From positions 1-11,394 of the forward strand of contig JAAZVO010000069.1 of the NCBI GenBank assembly GCA_018623405.1: 11,394 bases of DNA. Reading direction: 5' to 3'. A model generated the notes under the pieces. That model saw nothing but the letters and a program-made list of their open reading frames with translations. It had not been told where the DNA came from and did not search any database. This DNA is from Crocinitomicaceae bacterium (GTDB lineage: Bacteria > Bacteroidota > Bacteroidia > Flavobacteriales_G > Salibacteraceae). Each line of letters opens with the position of its first letter. Within the stretch, counting starts at the first letter, position 1. Of this stretch, positions 7,047 through 11,394 are shown piece after piece. A program made the translations under genes and the position numbers.

Positions 7047-9657
7047 ATTTTAAAAACTCATCAAATTTTTCCAAGGCTTTATCTATACCAGAAGGGTTTG
7101 AACCTCCGGCACTAGCAAAAAACGGTTGACCTCCGCCACCGCCGTTTACTTCTTTTGCTAAATCTCTAATAATATTTCCTGCGTGGAATCCCTTTTCCTT
7201 AACAAGATCATCAGAAAAAGCAATATTCAAGTTTACTTTTCCATTATTCTCCCCAATAAGTAAAAGTGCCAAGTTGTTTTGTTCTGCTTTTAGTTGAAAA
7301 GCCAAATCTTTAATTGATTTGGGGTCTAAATCAACTCGCGATTTTAAAAGGTTTAAACCAAATTTAGATTCTATTTTTCCAATTAAATCTCCCTTTACAT
7401 TGCTTGCAGCTGCCTTTTGCAACTCTGCAATTTTATTTTCTAGTGATTTATTTTTCTCAACTAACTCTTCTACAGATTTTTTTAAGTTTTTCGATTTTAA
7501 AGATTGTCTTAAATCTTCAACCAGTTTAATATTTTGGTTTAGGTACTCAAAGGCCTTTTCTCCTGTTGCGGCTTCTATTCTTCTAATTCCGGAGGCTACT
7601 GCACTTTCAGCTGTTATTTTAAAATAGCCAATATTTCCTGTAGCACTAACGTGTGTACCTCCACACAGCTCTGTAGAATCACCAAATTTTATAACTCTTA
7701 CTAGGTCACCATACTTTTCACCAAACAAAGCCATTGCTCCCATTTCTTGAGCTTCTCCCATAGGTACTCCTCGCTTTTCTTCTAAACTCTGGTTTTCCAT
7801 AATTAAATGATTCACCATTTTTTCTATCTCCAATAATTCATCATACGATAGCTTTTGGAAATGGGAAAAATCGAACCTTAAATATTCGGGATGTACCAAT
7901 GAACCTTTTTGCTCTACATGATTACCTAAAATAGTTCTTAAGGCAAAATGCAATAGGTGTGTGGCAGAGTGATTTCTTGCTGTGTTAACCCTACTTGAAT
8001 TATTCACTTTTGCGGTAAAAATGCTTTCTAACCGTAAAGGCAATTTTTCTACGTAATGAAGAATTACATCATTTTCTTTTTTAGTATTAATTATAGAAAC
8101 TTTGTCCTCTCCATTTTCAATATAGCCAATATCGCCTACCTGCCCCCCTCCTTCTGCATAAAAGGGAGTGATGTTAAATACTAATTGATACAGCTCTTTT
8201 TTGTTCTGTACTATTTTTCTGTATTTGGTAATCTTAACCTTTGTTTCCAACTTATCATACCCAACAAACTCCTCAACTTTATCGTCAAAAATTACTACCC
8301 AATCGTCGGTTTCTACAACCGCTGCATTTTTTGATCGTTGTTTTTGCTTGTTTAACTCTTCTTCGAACCCTGCTAAATCGGCCTCTTTATCAAAGTCCTT
8401 TAACATTAAATTGGTGAGGTCAACTGGAAAACCAAATGTATCATACAACTCAAAAACTTGCTTTCCTGAAACAACTTTTGAATTGGTGTTGGCAACAATA
8501 TCATTTAATTTTTCAATACCTTTTTCAAGTGTGTTCAAGAAGTTTTCTTCTTCTTCCTTAATTACATTTTTAATTAATTCTTCTTGAGCCTGTAACTCTT
8601 TGAAGTTTTCACCTAATTTTTTTACTAATACAGGAACCAAGGCATAAATAAAGCTTTGCTTTAAGTCTAAAAAGCTGTATGCATATCTAATTGCTCGCCT
8701 TAAAATTCTTCTTACTACATATCCTGCTCCATTACTAGATGGTAATTGTCCATCAGAAATACAAAAAGAAACAGCTCTTAGATGATCTGCAATAACCCTT
8801 ATTGCAACATCTTTTTTAGAGCCCGTTTTTTCATAGGTTTTTCCTGAGAAATTTTCAATTTGCTGAATTAATCCGGTGAACAAATCTGTATCGTAATTCG
8901 CAACTTTATGTTGCAAGGCCATGGTTAGCCTTTCTAGACCCATTCCCGTATCAACGTGTTTGTTTGGTAATTCTACCAAGCTACCGTTTGCTCTTCTATT
9001 GTATTGAATAAAAACTAAATTCCAAATTTCAATTACTAATGGGTGGTCTTTATTTACAAGTTGACTACCAGGTGTTTGGTTTATTTCATCCTCCGGCCTA
9101 AGGTCAATATGAATTTCAGAGCAAGGTCCACATGGGCCTACATCTCCCATTTCCCAAAAGTTATCTTTTTTGTAAAAGGATAAAATCCTCTCTTCCGGAA
9201 TCCATTTTTTCCAAAACTCTTTTGCTTCGGCATCTTCACCTAGGCCATCAGCCTCATCACCTTTAAAGATGGTAACATAAAGTTTGTCTTTATCTAATTT
9301 ATAAACTTCTGTAAGTAACTCCCATGCCCAAGCAATAGCTTCCTCTTTAAAATAATCACCAAAAGACCAGTTACCAAGCATTTCGAACATTGTATGATGG
9401 TAAGTATCTACTCCTACCTCTTCTAAATCGTTATGCTTCCCGGAAACTCTCAAGCACTTTTGAGAGTTGGCCACTCTAGTGTTTTCCGGATTTCTATTTC
9501 CTAAGAAGTAATCTTTAAACTGATTCATTCCCGCATTGGTAAACATTAATGTGGGATCATTTTTTTGCACGATGGGCGCTGATGGTACAATTTTGTGGCC
9601 TTTTGACTTGAAAAACTCAAAAAATTGTGAACGAATTTCGTTTGATGTTAATGGCAT
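7045..9657 (-). CDS. alaS: Alanine--tRNA ligase
   Basis: Cytoplasmic class II aminoacyl-tRNA synthetase that charges tRNA-Ala using ATP and edits mischarged Ser or Gly. At 870 residues it is close to the 875 of E. coli AlaRS. The N-terminal catalytic core shows PTLMFTNAGMNQFKDYFLG (35-53), a motif 2 region with CLRVSGKHNDLEEVG (68-82), and DTGMGLERL near D236 (motif 3). The editing domain has both zinc-site motifs: HSATH (H563, H567) and CGGTH (C665, H669), within one residue of the E. coli positions. The C-Ala domain carries the glycine-rich NGGGGGQPFFASAGG near residue 838 for tRNA elbow binding. All functional motifs are intact. The ATG at 9657 starts the usual MPLTSNEIRSQFFEFF and lacks a Shine-Dalgarno, with a leader of about 40 bases to the predicted promoter. 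It is divergent from the M23 gene and convergent with paralogue 2. Confidence 0.98.
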   Translation of the reverse strand: MPLTSNEIRSQFFEFFKSKGHKIVPSAPIVQKNDPTLMFTNAGMNQFKDYFLGNRNPENTRVANSQKCLRVSGKHNDLEEVGVDTYHHTMFEMLGNWSFGDYFKEEAIAWAWELLTEVYKLDKDKLYVTIFKGDEADGLGEDAEAKEFWKKWIPEERILSFYKKDNFWEMGDVGPCGPCSEIHIDLRPEDEINQTPGSQLVNKDHPLVIEIWNLVFIQYNRRANGSLVELPNKHVDTGMGLERLTMALQHKVANYDTDLFTGLIQQIENFSGKTYEKTGSKKDVAIRVIADHLRAVSFCISDGQLPSSNGAGYVVRRILRRAIRYAYSFLDLKQSFIYALVPVLVKKLGENFKELQAQEELIKNVIKEEEENFLNTLEKGIEKLNDIVANTNSKVVSGKQVFELYDTFGFPVDLTNLMLKDFDKEADLAGFEEELNKQKQRSKNAAVVETDDWVVIFDDKVEEFVGYDKLETKVKITKYRKIVQNKKELYQLVFNITPFYAEGGGQVGDIGYIENGEDKVSIINTKKENDVILHYVEKLPLRLESIFTAKVNNSSRVNTARNHSATHLLHFALRTILGNHVEQKGSLVHPEYLRFDFSHFQKLSYDELLEIEKMVNHLIMENQSLEEKRGVPMGEAQEMGAMALFGEKYGDLVRVIKFGDSTELCGGTHVSATGNIGYFKITAESAVASGIRRIEAATGEKAFEYLNQNIKLVEDLRQSLKSKNLKKSVEELVEKNKSLENKIAELQKAAASNVKGDLIGKIESKFGLNLLKSRVDLDPKSIKDLAFQLKAEQNNLALLLIGENNGKVNLNIAFSDDLVKEKGFHAGNIIRDLAKEVNGGGGGQPFFASAGGSNPSGIDKALEKFDEFLK

Positions 9658-9700
9658 TATTCAATTTATTGTTAAATCAACCTGCCGTAAAACCCTGATA

Positions 9701-9731
9701 TTTGCAAAGTTAGAGTATTTGACTATTTTTG
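9701..9731 (+). promoter_or_regulatory. Predicted promoter of the M23 peptidase-merR operon (Bacteroidota-type -33 / -7)
   Basis: TTTG (9701-9704) is followed after exactly 19 bases by TATTTTTG (9724-9731), a full match to the TTTG / TANNTTTG consensus. Transcription would start near 9736-9739, leaving a leader of only 10-13 nt before the ATG at 9749. This position argues against any longer start inside alaS. The boxes alternate with those of the alaS promoter on the other strand. Confidence 0.75.
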
Positions 9732-9735
9732 CAAT
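9705..9735 (-). promoter_or_regulatory. Predicted alaS promoter (Bacteroidota-type -33 / -7)
   Basis: On the - strand, ATTG (complement of 9732-9735) is followed after exactly 19 bases by TAACTTTG (complement of 9705-9712). This is a perfect match to the TTG / TANNTTTG promoter described for Bacteroides and Flavobacterium. Transcription would start around 9698-9701 and give a leader of about 40 nt. That is too short for a T-box-like element. Confidence 0.75.
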
Positions 9736-9748
9736 CTGGAATTTTCCG

Positions 9749-10717
9749 ATGGCGCGAAAATATAAATACAATACCAAAACCCTCTCATACGAGCGAATAG
9801 AACTTTCATTTAAGGATTATTTCCTTAAAATTTTAGGCTATGCTGCTACAGGATTGGTATTTGCAGTAATTTTCATCTTGTTGACTTACACTGTTTTTGA
9901 TTCTCCAAAGGAAAAGATGTTGAAGCAAGAAAACAAGCAACTTCAGCTTCAATATCAATTATTAAATAAAAGACTTGATCAGTTTGCCGATGTCCTTAAA
10001 GACATCCAAAAAAGAGATGACAATATTTATCGTGTAATTTTTGAAGCAGAACCAATTCCCGATAATATTAGAGAAGCCGGATTTGGTGGTGTTAACAGAT
10101 ATGAAAACTTAGAAGGGTTTGAAAGTTCTGATCTTTTAGTGAATACAAGCAAGAAATTAGACAAACTTACAAAGCAACTTTATATTCAATCAAAATCATA
10201 TGATGAGGTTTTTGAAATGGCAAAAAGAAAAGAAGATATGTTAGCTTCTATCCCAAGCATTATGCCTATTGCCAATAAAGACCTTACTAGAATGTCATCA
10301 GGTTATGGTATGCGGACCCACCCTATTTTAAAAATTCCGTTGATGCATTACGGACAAGACTTTACAGCCAAAACAGGAACTGAAATTTATTCTTCAGGAA
10401 ATGGCATTATTAAGCAAGTAAAACGCTCAAACCGTGGTTACGGAAATCATATAATTATTGACCATGGCTATGGGTATGAAACTTTATATGCCCACTTAAG
10501 TAAATTTAATGTTAGGAGAGGGCAAAAGGTAAAAAGAGGTGACGTTATTGGATTTGTTGGAAATACAGGAAGAAGTACTGCTCCGCACTTGCATTATGAG
10601 GTAATGAAAAACGGAAAGAAAATAAATCCGATAAACTTTTATTACAATGATCTTTCTCCTCAACAATATGAGGAAATGATTAAAATTTCATCTGCTCCAA
10701 TTCAATCATTTGACTAA
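9749..10717 (+). CDS. M23 family (LytM-type) peptidoglycan endopeptidase, membrane-anchored
   Basis: Protein of 322 residues. A short basic cytoplasmic N-terminus (MARKYKYNTKTLSYERIELS) is followed by one transmembrane helix (about 28-50) and a coiled coil (about 54-92, LKQENKQLQLQYQLLNKRL). A linker leads to the LytM/M23 domain (about 185-305). The zinc and catalytic residues are all present: HYGQD (H200 and D204), YAHLS (H249) and HLH (H280, H282). It is therefore likely an active metallo-endopeptidase cutting peptide cross-links in the periplasm, although some family members act as scaffolds. The frame is open back to 9536 inside alaS, but the ATG at 9749 is chosen: the predicted promoter ends at 9731, the preceding stretch is not conserved-looking, and MxxxKYxYxxxTLSY is the N-terminus I recall for Bacteroidota homologues. 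Its stop overlaps the merR start by one base. Confidence 0.92.
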   Translation: MARKYKYNTKTLSYERIELSFKDYFLKILGYAATGLVFAVIFILLTYTVFDSPKEKMLKQENKQLQLQYQLLNKRLDQFADVLKDIQKRDDNIYRVIFEAEPIPDNIREAGFGGVNRYENLEGFESSDLLVNTSKKLDKLTKQLYIQSKSYDEVFEMAKRKEDMLASIPSIMPIANKDLTRMSSGYGMRTHPILKIPLMHYGQDFTAKTGTEIYSSGNGIIKQVKRSNRGYGNHIIIDHGYGYETLYAHLSKFNVRRGQKVKRGDVIGFVGNTGRSTAPHLHYEVMKNGKKINPINFYYNDLSPQQYEEMIKISSAPIQSFD

Positions 10718-11061
10718 TGCCTTACAAGGAAAGAAAAGTTCAGAAATTATATTATTCAATTGGTGAAGTTGCCAAAATGTATAATGTTAATACATCATTA
10801 ATTAGGTTTTGGGAAAAAGAGTTTGATATCTTAAAACCTAAGAAAAATAAAAAAGGCAACAGACTATTTACAAATGACGATCTTAAGAATATTAAGGTTA
10901 TCTTCTCATTAGTAAAAGAAAAAGGCTACACCTTAGAAGGAGCCAAGAAAAAACTTAAAGAGGGCGATGCTATGGAGCAGCAACGCCAAAATAGATTAGA
11001 AATTTTCGAGAGGCTATCTTCTATCAAAAAGCAACTAAAAGAAATAGAACAACAACTTTAG
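10717..11061 (+). CDS. MerR family transcriptional regulator, short form
   Basis: Protein of 114 residues with a MerR-type winged helix-turn-helix: YYSIGEVAKMYNVNTSLIRF (12-31), then WEKEFDILKPKKNKKGNRLFTNDDL with the wing at about 42-51, and YTLEGAKKKL (71-80). The remaining 85-114 is a charged coiled coil typical of MerR dimerisation. There is no C-terminal effector-binding domain and no cysteine at all, so it is not a metal or thiol sensor of the classical type; its signal is unknown. The ATG shares its A with the TAA of the M23 gene (TAATG) and has no Shine-Dalgarno, which points to translational coupling and a shared transcript. Its target could be the divergent promoter region upstream of the operon, but this is inference. 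It overlaps the convergent hldD by four bases. Confidence 0.92.
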   Translation: MPYKERKVQKLYYSIGEVAKMYNVNTSLIRFWEKEFDILKPKKNKKGNRLFTNDDLKNIKVIFSLVKEKGYTLEGAKKKLKEGDAMEQQRQNRLEIFERLSSIKKQLKEIEQQL

Positions 11062-11394
11062 AGATAAGCTTCTTTACTTAAATAGTTTTTGACGTAATCT
11101 TCTACCCCCTCCTCCAAAGAATAAAATTCTTTTTTATACCCTTGATTTATTAACTTTTGCATTGAAGCTTCAGTGAAATATTGGTATTTATCTCTAATAT
11201 CTTCAGGTGTTGGAATATATTCTATTTGAGGAGTTAAGCCTAGTGATTTAAATGTTGAGATGGCAAGATCATTAAATGTTCGTGCCTTACCAGAACCCAA
11301 GTTATATATACCTGATTGAGGCTTTTGAGTCATCAAAAACTCACAAACCGAAACAACATCTTTTACATAAACAAAATCACGCTGTTGCTCTCCA
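11058..11394 (-). CDS. hldD: ADP-L-glycero-D-manno-heptose 6-epimerase, C-terminal part (5' end outside window)
   Basis: The frame is open from the window edge to the TAA at 11058-11060, giving 111 residues of what should be a protein of about 310-320. The visible part begins GEQQRDFVYVKDVVSVCEFL, then has SGIYNLGSGKARTFNDLA, IEYIPTPEDIRDKYQYFTEA and a final SLEEGVEDYVKNYL. The IEYI-P-x5-(R/K)-YQ-FT-A signature and GYKK are characteristic of HldD (RfaD) and not of other NAD-dependent sugar epimerases. The enzyme inverts C6 of ADP-D-glycero-manno-heptose to make the L,D-heptose used in the LPS inner core. The Rossmann NAD motif and the catalytic Tyr-x3-Lys lie in the missing part. TTG or ATG codons at 11331-11336 are internal, not starts. 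The gene converges on merR with a four-base overlap and no visible terminator. Confidence 0.92.
   Translation of the reverse strand, partial: GEQQRDFVYVKDVVSVCEFLMTQKPQSGIYNLGSGKARTFNDLAISTFKSLGLTPQIEYIPTPEDIRDKYQYFTEASMQKLINQGYKKEFYSLEEGVEDYVKNYLSKEAYL

Noticed and set aside
8201..8587. Open frame of 128 codons on the + strand inside alaS, with a similar one at 7319-7627
   Set aside because: Serine- and phenylalanine-rich translations are typical of the antisense of lysine- and glutamate-rich AT-rich genes; alaS explains the region.
9658..9700. T-box or other riboswitch in the alaS leader
   Set aside because: The leader predicted from the promoter is about 40 nt, with no stem structure or terminator hairpin, and T-boxes are essentially absent from Bacteroidota.
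9536..9748. A 71-residue N-terminal extension of the M23 peptidase overlapping alaS
   Set aside because: It is antisense to the conserved alaS 5' end, lies upstream of the predicted TSS (about 9737), and the protein begins naturally with a basic stretch and a membrane helix from 9749.

Overview
The window looks like chromosomal DNA of a free-living member of the Bacteroidota (Flavobacteriia or a relative). The evidence is AT-rich sequence, three consecutive C-terminal type IX secretion (T9SS) type A sorting domains, and promoters of the TTTG / TANNTTTG class used by the primary sigma factor of this phylum. Shine-Dalgarno sequences are mostly absent.

Left half (1-7044, + strand). This is an array of secreted-protein genes: the tail of one T9SS cargo gene (1-219), then two giant cargo genes (281-3667 and 3746-7021). 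The two large proteins are paralogues. From a CARDB-like domain to the C-terminus they are collinear: beta-helix, three Ig-like modules with paired cysteines, a PKD domain and a T9SS signal. Their N-terminal modules are unrelated: a Bacteroidota-type beta-sandwich in the first and an F5/8 type C (discoidin-like) domain in the second. Each gene ends at an intrinsic terminator, and the last hairpin (7021-7046) also serves the convergent alaS.

Right half (7045-11394). This is housekeeping: alaS on the - strand, a divergent M23 (LytM-type) membrane-anchored peptidase gene, a short MerR-type regulator overlapping it by one base (TAATG), and the 3' part of hldD on the - strand. The 91 bp between alaS and the peptidase gene carry two consensus promoters on opposite strands. 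Their boxes interleave over the same 35 bp, so the two genes probably cannot be bound by RNA polymerase at once.

The secreted proteins would be exported by Sec, crossed over the outer membrane by T9SS, and displayed or released. The M23 protein and HldD act on the cell envelope (peptidoglycan and LPS core). I see no RNA genes, CRISPR arrays, insertion sequences, phage genes or defence system, and nothing that amounts to a clearly new multi-gene system. The most notable points are the superimposed divergent promoters and the tandem cargo paralogues with exchanged N-termini. No stretch over 300 bases lacks a gene.
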